This document shows, piece after piece, positions 39,154-46,592 of a stretch of 64,000 bases of DNA. Every line of letters begins with the position of its first letter. Position 1 is the stretch's first letter. Origin of the DNA: CAIKNB01 sp041658705 (GTDB taxonomy: Bacteria; Patescibacteriota; Patescibacteriia; 2-12-FULL-60-25); assembly GCA_041658705.1 (NCBI GenBank), contig JBAZZT010000007.1:1-64000 (forward strand), given 5' to 3'. The notes under the pieces are model-generated. The model worked only from the letters and a program-made list of their open reading frames with translations, was not told the DNA's origin and did no database searches. Both the position numbers and the translations under genes were made by a program.

Positions 39154-39597
39154 CTATAATTCCATGAACGGTTTCGCGAACGGATCCTCCAACGGACGGC
39201 TAAGATGATCGCGCGATTGAAACATGGCGAATTCTTTCTCGTATCCGATATATGTCGTATCGGTATATGTTCCCACTTCTTCTCCAAGGATGGCAGCGGA
39301 ATTGCAAGAAACGGCGTAAGTGATTTTCCCCTTAAGCAGAGAAGCGTTGTCTTGGGCTTTAATCAAAATCTCTCCATCTTGTCCCGTGACGCAATCATCG
39401 CTTCCGTGGCCGTTCAGTATCACTAAATCCGGGCTCGTTTTACGCAACCGTCCTTCCAAATCAATCCTTCTCGCTTTTTGGTCGGCGAGATCCATCACGA
39501 CAAGACCCTTCCTTTTAGCTTCTTCGATCAAAAACAGCGACCAAGCTGAAAGATATCTCGTCGCCGAATCATAATTTGGACGCGTCACCAACATCAT
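39154..39597 (-). CDS. Caspase-like (clan CD) cysteine protease-like protein
   Basis: 147 aa from the ATG at 39597, chosen because it overlaps the upstream stop as ATGA. A caspase-like pattern is visible: a strand then His in DLVILNGHGSDDC (His64), and a second strand then Cys in GKITYAVSCNSAAIL (Cys98), spaced as in caspase/gingipain-type peptidases. Such proteins cut after specific residues; in bacteria they are often effectors of defence or death systems. The frame stops at TAG although coding sequence continues for 65 codons. The fold assignment is from motif order only. Confidence 0.65.
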   Translation of the reverse strand: MMLVTRPNYDSATRYLSAWSLFLIEEAKRKGLVVMDLADQKARRIDLEGRLRKTSPDLVILNGHGSDDCVTGQDGEILIKAQDNASLLKGKITYAVSCNSAAILGEEVGTYTDTTYIGYEKEFAMFQSRDHLSRPLEDPFAKPFMEL

Positions 39598-39827
39598 ACC
39601 GTCGCTCGTTCTTTCCAAGACCGAAGCCATTCAAGTTCGATTTCTTCAATCTTATGGCCAATGTCATCATTTGCATTCACATGACCGATCAACTCGTCAC
39701 GCGAAAAGCTGCCGTCGGAACCGATGGAAATCTGCATATCAGAAGAGAGTACGGATAACCGCGCAATCACGAGCTTTCTGATTTCTTCATCCGACGTCTC
39801 GATTTTAGTATTTTCTGCATTGCTCAT
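39594..39827 (-). CDS. Small acidic protein of the caspase-like cassette
   Basis: 77 aa. Helical N-terminus (TSDEEIRKLVIARLSVLSSD), then QISIGSDGSFSRDELIGHVN, ending with a helix (GHKIEEIELEWLRSWKERA). It overlaps both neighbours by ATGA, so three proteins are made together in fixed order. It looks like a conserved partner (sensor or inhibitor) rather than an enzyme; no motif is recognised. Confidence 0.65.
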   Translation of the reverse strand: MSNAENTKIETSDEEIRKLVIARLSVLSSDMQISIGSDGSFSRDELIGHVNANDDIGHKIEEIELEWLRSWKERATV

Positions 39828-40012
39828 ATGACTTGAAGCTGATCGAGTTTCTCAAGAATCAAGGCGGCGGTAGGCGTATCATTTTCTACCTCAATATAAA
39901 CCGCCTCCCAGCTGACTGGTCCAATCGGTGAATCTAAAACTGCCACGATCTCTTTTCTTACCCCGAGCGGTAGCGTCGAATAGACCTTCAAAAAGCGTTG
40001 TTTAAGATCCAT
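39824..40012 (-). CDS. First small protein of the caspase-like cassette
   Basis: 62 aa (MDLKQRFLKVYSTLPLGVRK, EIVAVLDSPIGPVSWEAVYI, ending ILEKLDQLQVI). A compact alpha/beta protein without membrane segment. It begins the cassette and is coupled by ATGA to the next gene. Small proteins with this W.A.Y.E core are seen in other bacterial genomes without known function (from memory). Confidence 0.65.
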   Translation of the reverse strand: MDLKQRFLKVYSTLPLGVRKEIVAVLDSPIGPVSWEAVYIEVENDTPTAALILEKLDQLQVI

Positions 40013-40118
40013 ACGCGAATTTATTCACAGGGTAAAGCAAGGGAAGGCTCTAGGCAAACATCATATCCAGGATGGACAAAAACAGCTTCGGTTTATCAGT
40101 GCCTATCTGGAAACAACT

Positions 40119-40155
40119 AAAAGCGCCCTAAACACGAATCCGGCGCGTTTTTCGA
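40119..40155. terminator. Bidirectional terminator
   Basis: GCGCC...GGCGC hairpin with GTTTTTC on the plus strand and CTTTTAG on the minus strand, after the DHFR-like gene. Confidence 0.65.
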
Positions 40156-40178
40156 GCAGCTACCCGGTCTGGTCTGGG

Positions 40179-40697
40179 TTATTTTTTGATCTTATAGCGC
40201 AGCGTCAAAAGTCCGTCCTTTTCTTCCGTTGCGATGAGTTCGGCGTTGAGTTGAAAATCATTTCCGGAAAATAACGGCATCCCTTCTCCGATGAACACGG
40301 GTTCGACGTTCAAGATGGCTTCGTCGATCAATCCTTGCTGCGCGAACTCGGCGTTGATCGTCGCGCCGCCCGCGAGCAAAGCTGCGTCGAAGCCTTTTTC
40401 AGATAGTTTCTCCAAAGCGTCTTGCGGCGAATGGGCCAGGGTATAGCCGGCATCAAGCGCGTAATCGGCAGTGCGCGAGATGACCACTTTCTCGACGTCG
40501 GTCAGTCCGCTCAAGCTGTATTCAGGTCCCCATGACTTGAGCGCCTCGTACGTCTTGCTGCCGAAGATCAAGTTGCCGTGCTCTTTTGCCAGCTGGATGA
40601 ATTTTTTCCAGTTTTCATCCGACAAAAAATCCTCCTCGCCGTGTTTCCGAGCGATCATGCCGTTTATCGACAGCGCCGCGTATAAAGTGACTTTCAT
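40179..40697 (-). CDS. DHFR/RibD C-terminal domain-like reductase
   Basis: 172 aa from MKVTLYAALSINGMIARKHG; the upstream frame lacks support. It has the dihydrofolate-reductase-like fold of the RibD C-terminal domain: ALSINGMIA at the substrate loop, NLIFGSKTYEALKSWG, and the NADPH-binding GFDAALLAGGATINAEF. Members reduce folate- or pyrimidine-like compounds with NADPH; the substrate here is unknown, and no other riboflavin or folate gene is in the window. It is divergent from cfa with a short shared promoter region. Confidence 0.85.
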   Translation of the reverse strand: MKVTLYAALSINGMIARKHGEEDFLSDENWKKFIQLAKEHGNLIFGSKTYEALKSWGPEYSLSGLTDVEKVVISRTADYALDAGYTLAHSPQDALEKLSEKGFDAALLAGGATINAEFAQQGLIDEAILNVEPVFIGEGMPLFSGNDFQLNAELIATEEKDGLLTLRYKIKK

Positions 40698-40737
40698 GCT
40701 TGGAGGTAGTTTGACATATTTGGCCGAAAAGCAAAAC

Positions 40738-40752
40738 ATCCTAAAATAGGAT
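40738..40752. promoter_or_regulatory. Palindrome in the divergent cfa/reductase promoter region
   Basis: ATCCTAAAATAGGAT, a perfect 15-bp palindrome (6-bp arms) overlapping AT-rich -10-like sequence 20 bases before the cfa ATG. It could be an operator for either gene. Confidence 0.4.
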
Positions 40753-40771
40753 AAAATTATAGACAACGCGT

Positions 40772-41890
40772 ATGAATAAGCGAATCCGGACACAGGTCGA
40801 GAAATTGCTCGCAGGCACGGACGTGGCCATCAATGGAAACCGTCCGTGGGACCCGCAGATCCATGATCCGCGCTTCTACTCGCGTGTCCTCTCCGCCGGC
40901 TCGCTCGGCCTCGGGGAATCGTATATGGACGGTTGGTGGGATTGCGCGCAGCTCGATGAATTCACCGCGCGGATTTTGCGCCAAGATATCCGCTCTCGGC
41001 TGCGTCCGAATCTTGCGCTCATCGCGGGCGTGGTGCAGACGCGCTTGCTCAACCGACAAAACACGCGCCGCGCCTTCCACATCGGCGAAGCCCACTACGA
41101 CATCGGGAATGACCTGTATCAATACATGCTGGATAAGCGCCTGACTTATACCTGCGGATATTGGAAAGATGCGACGACGCTCGACGAAGCCCAAGAAGCC
41201 AAGCTTGATTTGGTGTGCCGCAAGATCGGCTTGAAACACGGCGAGCGCGTGTTGGACATCGGTTGCGGCTGGGGCAGCTTCGCCAAGTTCGCAGCCGAAA
41301 AATACGGCGCGCACGTGGTCGGCATCACGGTGTCGAAAGAACAGATCAAGCTGGGCCGGGAGTTGTGCCAAGGCTTGCCCATCGAACTGCGTTTGCAGGA
41401 TTATCGCGAGATCAATGAACCGTTCGACCACATAGTTTCGCTCGGCATGATCGAGCATGTCGGCTACAAAAATTACCGCGCGTATTTTAAGGTCGTCAAA
41501 AGATGCCTCAAGGACGACGGTTTGTTCCTCTTGCACACCATCGGCGGCAACCTCTCGGCGACCGGCAACGATCCCTGGATCGAGAAACATATTTTCCCCA
41601 ATTCGATGCTCCCCTCGATCAAACAACTGACGTCGGCAGCCGAAGGCTTGTTCGTGATGGAAGATTGGCATAACTTCGGTCCGGATTATGACCGCACGCT
41701 CCTGGCTTGGCACGACAATTTCGAAGCGCATTGGGCAGGACTCAAACAGCGCTACACCGAAAGATTCCACCGCATGTGGCGCTATTATCTTTTAATCTGC
41801 GCCGGGACGTTCCGCTCGCGTTCGAATCAATTGTGGCAAATCGTCTATTCCAAAAACGGCACGACCGGGAGATACCACGCGGCGCGCTGA
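40772..41890 (+). CDS. cfa: Cyclopropane-fatty-acyl-phospholipid synthase
   Basis: A 372-aa AdoMet-dependent enzyme that adds a methylene bridge to unsaturated acyl chains in membrane lipids. The N-terminal lipid-binding region (LGLGESYMDGWWDCAQLDEF) and the methyltransferase domain (HYDIGNDLYQYMLDKRLTYT, VLDIGCGWGSFAKFAAEKYG, GMIEHVGYKNYRAYF) are complete. The ATG has no ribosome site. It is an unusual possession for a Patescibacteria-like genome, which generally cannot make its own fatty acids; modification of acquired lipids would explain it. Confidence 0.95.
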   Translation: MNKRIRTQVEKLLAGTDVAINGNRPWDPQIHDPRFYSRVLSAGSLGLGESYMDGWWDCAQLDEFTARILRQDIRSRLRPNLALIAGVVQTRLLNRQNTRRAFHIGEAHYDIGNDLYQYMLDKRLTYTCGYWKDATTLDEAQEAKLDLVCRKIGLKHGERVLDIGCGWGSFAKFAAEKYGAHVVGITVSKEQIKLGRELCQGLPIELRLQDYREINEPFDHIVSLGMIEHVGYKNYRAYFKVVKRCLKDDGLFLLHTIGGNLSATGNDPWIEKHIFPNSMLPSIKQLTSAAEGLFVMEDWHNFGPDYDRTLLAWHDNFEAHWAGLKQRYTERFHRMWRYYLLICAGTFRSRSNQLWQIVYSKNGTTGRYHAAR

Positions 41891-41935
41891 CCTCAATTGA
41901 CCCGCCTCAATAAATCGGCTAATCTTCCACCGCTC

Positions 41936-42012
41936 GGAGAGTGTCAGAGTGGGTGAGTCCGCCACAAGCGGACGAACGGGCGAGAAAACGAGCCCAGGCG
42001 ACCACTCTGACT
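41936..42012 (+). other. Folded element made from a duplicated tRNA-Ser 5' end
   Basis: 41936-41952 repeats the first bases of tRNA-Ser (GGAGAG.TGTCAGAGTGG). Its GTCAGAGTGG then pairs with CCACTCTGAC at 42002-42011, enclosing two more hairpins (GTCCGC/GCGGAC at 41957-41973 and GGGC/GCCC at 41978-41995). The result is a multi-branch fold 35 bases before the intact tRNA. Confidence 0.65.
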
Positions 42013-42045
42013 CAAGTTTTTGCCCGAGGCTTTGCCGAGAATATT

Positions 42046-42135
<90 letters not shown>

Positions 42136-42137
42136 CG

Positions 42138-42168
42138 TAAAATCCCCCGCACAACGGGGGATTTTACG
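42138..42168 (+). terminator. Terminator after tRNA-Ser
   Basis: AAAATCCCCCG CACAA CGGGGGATTTT hairpin, three bases after the CCA. Confidence 0.85.
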
Positions 42169-42280
42169 TGCCCCGTGGCGCATAAAATAAAAAAGTTCGC
42201 GCTTTACGGGGCTCCGGTAGTGCGGGGGATCACGTGGCACGCCATTGACAGGAAGTATTTTTTCTGGCAGCGGTATAGAC

Positions 42281-42538
42281 ATGCATTACGTCTACATCCT
42301 CAAAAGTCTTACGGATCAAGGTTGGTATATCGGGTACTCGGAAGATGTACATCAGCGCTTTAAGGATCACAATGCAGGTCAGAACGTTTCAACCAAACCA
42401 CGACGACCACTTGTATTGATCTACTACGAGGCATATTTGAATAAGTTGGATGCGCTTGGGAGAGAAAAATTTCTAAAAAGCGGTTCTGGAAGACGATTTC
42501 TTGAAAAACAAATGCGGCATTATTTAGAGACGCCATGA
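42281..42538 (+). CDS. GIY-YIG nuclease superfamily protein
   Basis: 85 aa from MHYVYILKSLTDQGWYIGYS. The HYVYILKS...WYIGYS core, the conserved Arg in VHQRFKDHN, and Glu in ALGREKFLKSGSGRRFLEK are intact, and the ending RRFLEKQMRHYL is the usual form of one YhbQ-like subgroup. Single-domain GIY-YIG proteins have unclear roles. It lies after tRNA-Ser. A TTGACA with a TATA 23 bases further on lies directly before the ATG, as at 9355. Confidence 0.85.
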   Translation: MHYVYILKSLTDQGWYIGYSEDVHQRFKDHNAGQNVSTKPRRPLVLIYYEAYLNKLDALGREKFLKSGSGRRFLEKQMRHYLETP

Positions 42539-42606
42539 CAATCTAGTATCGGCAGACCCGAGCGCCTCAAAGCGTTCGAGATCTGCGCGGTACGATTGTG
42601 ACCAGC

Positions 42607-42632
42607 AAAACCGCCCGAAAGGGCGGTTTTGT
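42607..42632. terminator. Bidirectional terminator
   Basis: AAAACCGCCC GAAA GGGCGGTTTT, a classic tetraloop hairpin between convergent genes. Confidence 0.9.
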
Positions 42633-42636
42633 AAAA

Positions 42637-43065
42637 TCAAAGCTTGAAAAGATTGGGCTTGATGCCGGACTCGGGTAGGCGTCTATCAATACGTTCTAAT
42701 ATAACCTTGATATCCTCAAGCGATACTGACTCGGTCTTAACTTCAGTCTCTGTTTTTTCGGCTAGTTTCTTTACCCGCCTAAGACCGCTGATAATAATCT
42801 GATCGCCGACAAAATGAGAAACAAACACACCGGTCACTAAAAGAATGATAGCGCTCATTAAAAATGTAATTGGGCCGGTCAAAAAACTAAACATGTCTGC
42901 AATCATCCACACTCCTCTGAAAAAGAATACGATGCCAATTCCGCTTAAGAACGCGTACAGAATTGGCCTTCTGCTCAGGTACGAACGAACCTTATTTTCT
43001 AAGTCGTCAAAAAAGTTCCATAGACATGAGACGATCGTTTTTTTGAATTTGTTATGATGATGCAT
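42637..43065 (-). CDS. Hypothetical membrane protein, about 142 aa
   Basis: Two membrane segments (YAFLSGIGIVFFFRGVWMIA; ITFLMSAIILLVTGVFVSHF), with a basic N-terminus and a helical, charged C-terminal tail (VKKLAEKTETEVKTES, SLEDIKVILERIDRRLPES). The start is uncertain: the ATG at 43065 is used here, while a GTG at 43080 sits on a GGAGG. No known family. It faces the convergent terminator. Confidence 0.65.
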   Translation of the reverse strand: MHHHNKFKKTIVSCLWNFFDDLENKVRSYLSRRPILYAFLSGIGIVFFFRGVWMIADMFSFLTGPITFLMSAIILLVTGVFVSHFVGDQIIISGLRRVKKLAEKTETEVKTESVSLEDIKVILERIDRRLPESGIKPNLFKL

Positions 43066-43122
43066 AATTTTTTGACGCACCTCCAGGCAACCATCATTCT
43101 ACGCTCAGTTTGGCGCTTAGTC

Positions 43123-43340
43123 CATGAAGACTCCGATTGAGACACATCTCTCAATCCCACAGAACTGTCTCATTTTGGAAATCCGACCCCGACCCACTTG
43201 CCTTAAAGTTGCTTTCCGCCAAACCCTCAAAAAAGCTCTCAACGCACCACACTGGCGGGGTACTTAACCCGCCGACACCGCCAGACGAAAACGCTTCACA
43301 AGATGAGGCGTTTTTGCATAAATGTCTCCCTTTCCCTATC
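43123..43340 (+). other. Spacer with hairpins, no convincing gene
   Basis: Contains a 48-codon frame (43123-43269) without ribosome site, a GGCGGG TACTTAA CCCGCC hairpin (43254-43272) and an AACGC...GCGTT hairpin with TTTTTGC at 43289-43318. It may be a short untranslated transcript ended by that hairpin. Confidence 0.35.
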
Positions 43341-43350
43341 CTATATCCAT

Positions 43351-43563
43351 ATGGACGACCAGTTGCTCGCCTTGTGCATGGATAAAAGAGGCCAGCCTAA
43401 ACCCAAAGATGAATGCCGGGCGGATTTGATTAACCATTTGATCCTAGAGCAAGGCGTGGACATAGATGAGGCCGAGGATATTGCCGAAAAAACCCTGCGC
43501 GAAGCTGGATTCTGGAACGAGCCGGCCGAAGTGCCGACCGAAGTTGGTACGACGACGGAATAA
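43351..43563 (+). CDS. Small acidic hypothetical protein
   Basis: 70 aa from MDDQLLALCMDKRGQPKPKD. Helical and acidic (LINHLILEQGVDIDEAEDIA, EKTLREAGFWNE), ending in a Thr-rich tail. No ribosome site, no known domain. Flanked by repeats. Confidence 0.55.
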   Translation: MDDQLLALCMDKRGQPKPKDECRADLINHLILEQGVDIDEAEDIAEKTLREAGFWNEPAEVPTEVGTTTE

Positions 43564-43565
43564 AC

Positions 43566-43766
43566 CGAAGATTTCTCCGCTCGGCCCATCAGACGGGCCT
43601 CGGTCGAAATGACAAGAGGGGGTTTTCTTTTCTTGTCGTTTCGCAAGTGTGCATTTCCTAAAAACCCGCGGCCGCGGGTTTTTAGGAAATGCACTTTTTT
43701 TAAAACCGATGACCTATCCATGAAATTATAGATGACCGTAGGGGCGAATAATTATTCGCCCCTACC
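43566..43766. repeat. Composite repeat with a 46-bp perfect palindrome
   Basis: A GATTTCTCCGCTCGGCCC unit (43568-43620), a 46-bp perfect palindrome (43649-43694, arms GTGCATTTCCTAAAAACCCG plus CGG) followed by TTTTTT, then ACCGATGACCTATC and the GTAGGGGCGAAT palindrome (43738-43765). Apart from the 46-bp palindrome the order matches 19889-20016. Confidence 0.8.
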
Positions 43767-43870
43767 GAGGGCTGATAAAGGTCCTTCGACTGCGCTGCTG
43801 CTCCGCTCAGGATGACAATAACTTTTGAAATACGCTTTCTTGGCTACCATCTATCCTCTACGCTCTACCC
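43767..43870. repeat. TCGAAGGACCTTTATAA-class half unit and CTACC words
   Basis: GATAAAGGTCCTTCGACTGC and GCTCAGGATGACA at 43772-43818, then CTACCATCTATCCTCTACG words. Confidence 0.6.
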
Positions 43871-43889
43871 TCTAATTTAAAGTTATCCA

Positions 43890-44220
43890 CCTTTTACTCT
43901 TGACGCAAGCGCAGCAAATATGAGAAGAACTACATATGTTGCGCCGACGATTCGGTGTCAGGTATCAAATCCACTCCGCGGGATCGGAAGACGTGACCCG
44001 TCTCCCCTGAAAGTCCCGGGAGTTTTTTGTTCGCCGTCCGGCGCCTGGAAAAATTCAGTCGCGGGCCGGCGAGCGATGTCCGTCCGCATCGCGGATGCAC
44101 TCATTCACCCTTTGCGGTGACTCACGGCCGATCCCTGCACGTGTCGCCGTACCCATGCTTGGCGGCGACGCCGCAGACAGGAGGAAACTCCCCGATCCAT
44201 TCGGGGAGTTTTTTCTTCCA
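43890..44220 (+). other. Gene-free structured region ending in hairpins
   Basis: About 330 bases with no convincing gene. Opens with a GCGCAGCAAATATG / CATATGTTGCGC hairpin (43909-43944), has a CTCCC...GGGAG hairpin with TTTTTTG (44006-44034), and ends with AACTCCCCGATCCATTCGGGGAGTT then TTTTCTT (44187-44218), preceded by AGGAGG. It may encode one or two small RNAs; no known family is recognised. Confidence 0.4.
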
Positions 44221-44238
44221 CCGTCCTCCGCCTCCCCC

Positions 44239-44371
44239 TCTGTCATCCTCCGCTTTTTCTTCTGTCATCCTCCGTCTTCGCTTTCGCGAGGATAAACTCC
44301 AGCGGGGGATCCAGAGAGAAACCTTCCAATGTTTTCTCTCTGGATTACCCGGTTGAACCGGGTAATGACAA
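44239..44371. repeat. GTCATCC...ATGACA hairpin repeat
   Basis: Related to 26709-26810: GGGGGATCCAGAGAGAAA with its complement and ACCCGGTTGAACCGGGT. Same orientation as the other copy. Confidence 0.8.
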
Positions 44372-44382
44372 GTATGGATATT

Positions 44383-44418
44383 CAAATACCCCTGGCAGCA
44401 AGCGCTACCAGGGGTATC
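44383..44418 (-). terminator. Hairpin after the lipoprotein gene at 44436
   Basis: ATACCCCTGG / CCAGGGGTAT arms with an inner AGCGCT, then TTGAATAT on the minus strand; the T run is weak. Confidence 0.6.
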
Positions 44419-44435
44419 GAGAGAAGATCAGGATC

Positions 44436-45155
44436 TCAACGGGCCAGGGAGGCTCGGAAATCCGATCTGCGGAAGGTCCAATGTGCCGATTCGTTCTCGC
44501 GGCACTCGAGACAGTACGGACTGATGGTCTGGTTGGTGAAACCGTGTTCCACCCACAGACCGGGTCGCGCCTGCACGTAGGCCGTGACGCGGGTCTGATG
44601 CTTGTTCAAGCCACCGGCCTCCACGACCTTGGTGAACATGACCGTGGCGCCGGGCGGGATGGTGTTGGCCAGCCTGATGGCGCCGTTCTCGAGCACCGGG
44701 ATCTTCACCATCACGTCGTAGGCGTCACACTGGAACGGCACTTCGCGCAGGCCAGCGTTGACCTCGATCCAGTGATCCGCGACGTAGTTGGTGTAGACCA
44801 CCATCATGTCGACGGGCAGCTTGCACTTGGTCATGGATCCCGTCGGGATGAAGACGCCGTTGGCGTTGGCGAGGACCGGCGTGGCGGGAAGAATGCTTCC
44901 CTGCTTCTTGGTCTCCTCGTCCTTCTTGGCGGTCTTCGCACCCGGATTGTTCTTGAGCGCATCGAGTGCGGCGTGAGCCTGATGCTCCAGGCACTCCGTA
45001 TACGCATCGGGCGTGACCAGACGCTTGTTGCACGTCTCGCCGTAGACTCCGTCACGCCAGTTGCTGGAACGGTTTAACAGGTTGGTGTTGGCCCCGCCGC
45101 AAGCGACGAGGGTCAGACAGACGAGCACGAATGCGAATTGAGCAAAGCTCTTCAT
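44436..45155 (-). CDS. Lipoprotein, 239 aa
   Basis: Begins MKSFAQFAFVLVCLTLVACG, a signal peptide with lipobox LVAC, so it is lipid-anchored outside the membrane. The mature part has eight further cysteines and a beta-rich C-terminal half (VMFTKVVEAGGLNKHQTRVT, YVQARPGLWVEHGF). AAAGAGG lies before the ATG. It follows another lipoprotein gene on the same strand by 60 bases. Unrecognised family. Confidence 0.78.
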   Translation of the reverse strand: MKSFAQFAFVLVCLTLVACGGANTNLLNRSSNWRDGVYGETCNKRLVTPDAYTECLEHQAHAALDALKNNPGAKTAKKDEETKKQGSILPATPVLANANGVFIPTGSMTKCKLPVDMMVVYTNYVADHWIEVNAGLREVPFQCDAYDVMVKIPVLENGAIRLANTIPPGATVMFTKVVEAGGLNKHQTRVTAYVQARPGLWVEHGFTNQTISPYCLECRENESAHWTFRRSDFRASLAR

Positions 45156-45215
45156 GACAAACCTCTTTCAGGGACGGCACGCCGTCCCCTTGGCTAGAGT
45201 CAAATTCCCCACATG

Positions 45216-45734
45216 TTACTTCTTGCACTTCTTGCCCTGGGCCTTGAGCGCTTCGCAGGCCATCTTCTTGGCAGCTCGCGCCTCCGCGACCGCATCTTCC
45301 ACGTCCTCCTTGGAGGGTGCGTCGGAAGCTGGTGTGGTCTTGGCCGAGGGCACTGCCAGGACTCCGGGCACCGTCGCTTGCTGCGTGACCCTCATGCCGA
45401 AAGGCGTGGGATCGAAGGTGACGAAGGGCACGGGCATGATCATGCCGGGCATGGCCATCCCGAGCGACATCCCTCCGACTCCGCCGCCGCTCGTCACGCT
45501 GCGGCAGTACATGTCGGGGAAGGGCATGTTCTGGTTGGTCACCATGCACTCGTCGTACGCTTCCTTGGTGTTCACTTCCGTGTGCTTCGTCGTGTTGAAC
45601 TTGCTCTGGACTGCGATCGCCGAAGTAGTGCCGTTGGGAGTGACGGCCCGACTTGTTTCCGACATCGTTGCGCAACCGATCGACCATGCCAGCACCATGC
45701 CGGCAAAGCAGACCACGAAATTCCTGCTCTTCAT
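45216..45734 (-). CDS. Lipoprotein with Met/Pro-rich centre
   Basis: 172 aa from MKSRNFVVCFAGMVLAWSIG, with lipobox SIGC and AAAGGAGACTCTCCC before the ATG. The middle is rich in Gly, Met and Pro (GGMSLGMAMPGMIMPVPFVT). The C-terminus is a helix with KKMACEALKAQGKKCKK. The YDECM...MYC motif echoes the YxECL pattern in the two neighbouring lipoproteins. A consensus promoter lies 90 bases upstream. Function unknown; part of the envelope cluster. Confidence 0.75.
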   Translation of the reverse strand: MKSRNFVVCFAGMVLAWSIGCATMSETSRAVTPNGTTSAIAVQSKFNTTKHTEVNTKEAYDECMVTNQNMPFPDMYCRSVTSGGGVGGMSLGMAMPGMIMPVPFVTFDPTPFGMRVTQQATVPGVLAVPSAKTTPASDAPSKEDVEDAVAEARAAKKMACEALKAQGKKCKK

Positions 45735-45824
45735 GGGAGAGTCTCCTTTCCACGTTCCGTGGAAGTTTGAGTTCACTTGTCAAAGCGTTAAAACAGGCTA
45801 GTCAGACACCTGTCAGAACCGATT

Positions 45825-45853
45825 AATATAGCAGAAAAATCGGTTTTTGTCAA
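45825..45853 (-). promoter_or_regulatory. Sigma-70 promoter for the lipoprotein pair
   Basis: Minus strand TTGACA (45853-45848), 17-base spacer, TATATT (45830-45825). Confidence 0.85.
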
Positions 45854-45895
45854 GGTGTCGACTTACGTTATTAACGTGTAATTTTAGATAAAATT

Positions 45896-45922
45896 TTACC
45901 CTCCGTTTTACGGGAGGGCAGG
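45896..45922 (-). terminator. Terminator after the lipoprotein gene at 45928
   Basis: CCCTCC CGTAAAAC GGAGGG then TAAAATTTTATC on the minus strand. Confidence 0.65.
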
Positions 45923-45927
45923 TGGGA

Positions 45928-46251
45928 CTAGCGGCGGAAGTAGGCTCCGGATGACATGCCGAGCCCGAAGGTATTGGCGTAGGGGTAGTAGGGCCAGCGG
46001 AACTGCTGTTCCTTACGTTCCCCGGCGAACCACTTCTGGCACTCTTCGTCTGCATCGGGTTTGCCGTGGTATCGCTGTAGGCACTCTTCCCAGAGCGAAG
46101 TGCGCCGAATCTGTTCCTTGACGCTGGAATCCGACAGATGGATGTCCACGACCGTCTTGCCGCCTCCGTTCTCGATGGTGTTGGTATGGCTGCAAGCCGC
46201 GGTCAGCAGGCCAGAGAGGACGACGAAACCGAGTGTTCTGATTCTATGCAT
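45928..46251 (-). CDS. Small lipoprotein
   Basis: 107 aa from MHRIRTLGFVVLSGLLTAAC, lipobox LTAAC, with GGAAGG before the ATG. The mature domain contains LWEECLQRYHGKPDADEECQ, two Cys in a helical hairpin, and ends in an aromatic tail (RWPYYPYANTFGLGM). It resembles the neighbouring lipoproteins in its Cys-bearing segment after the anchor. It is a complete unit with its own promoter and terminator. Confidence 0.75.
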   Translation of the reverse strand: MHRIRTLGFVVLSGLLTAACSHTNTIENGGGKTVVDIHLSDSSVKEQIRRTSLWEECLQRYHGKPDADEECQKWFAGERKEQQFRWPYYPYANTFGLGMSSGAYFRR

Positions 46252-46284
46252 TGACGCTACCTTCCGTGAAAAGACCATGCTTTT

Positions 46285-46313
46285 TACATACCATTTATCG
46301 AGGAGAGTGTCAA
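46285..46313 (-). promoter_or_regulatory. Sigma-70 promoter for the lipoprotein at 45928
   Basis: Minus strand TTGACA (46313-46308), 17-base spacer, TATGTA (46290-46285), 34 bases before the ATG. Confidence 0.85.
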
Positions 46314-46345
46314 TGCGGGATTAGTCAGTAGACGGTAGCCAATGT

Positions 46346-46484
46346 AGGGGCGCATGCCATGCGCCCAGACGGTAGACGGTAGCCAAAAATAAGAGGGGGT
46401 CATTCTTGAGGCCGTCTGACGGCCGAAGAATCTTCAAATTCCTTAAGGTATAGGAAGATCCTTCGCTTCGCTCGAGGATGACAA
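46346..46484. repeat. GGGCGCATG palindrome and left copy of an 85-bp inverted pair
   Basis: A GGGCGCATG/CATGCGCCC palindrome at 46348-46366. 46400-46484 (TCATTCTTGAGGCCGTCTGA ... CTCGAGGATGAC) recurs as its reverse complement at 52326-52410. No gene in 46314-46541. Confidence 0.8.
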
Positions 46485-46541
46485 TTATTTTTATTTTCTG
46501 GATACCGTCTACAGCCTACCGTCTACAAGCTAGTTATAAGA

Positions 46542-46568
46542 AAGGACCCTTCGAGTTGAAGGGTCCTG
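46542..46568 (-). terminator. Terminator after the FHA-like gene
   Basis: AGGACCCTTC AACTC GAAGGGTCCT then TTCTTATA on the minus strand. Confidence 0.85.
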
Positions 46569-46592
46569 GTGCAGCCCGGGTCGGCGGGCGGG

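Noticed and set aside
39154..39156. Reassigned UAG codon
   Set aside because: TAG ends several intact genes here (for example at 11929-11931), so a local nonsense mutation or readthrough is more likely.
40757..41770. 337-codon minus-strand frame opposite cfa
   Set aside because: Shadow of a clear AdoMet-dependent enzyme; no start signal.
43920..44120. 66-codon plus-strand frame
   Set aside because: It passes straight through a terminator-like hairpin and has no ribosome site.
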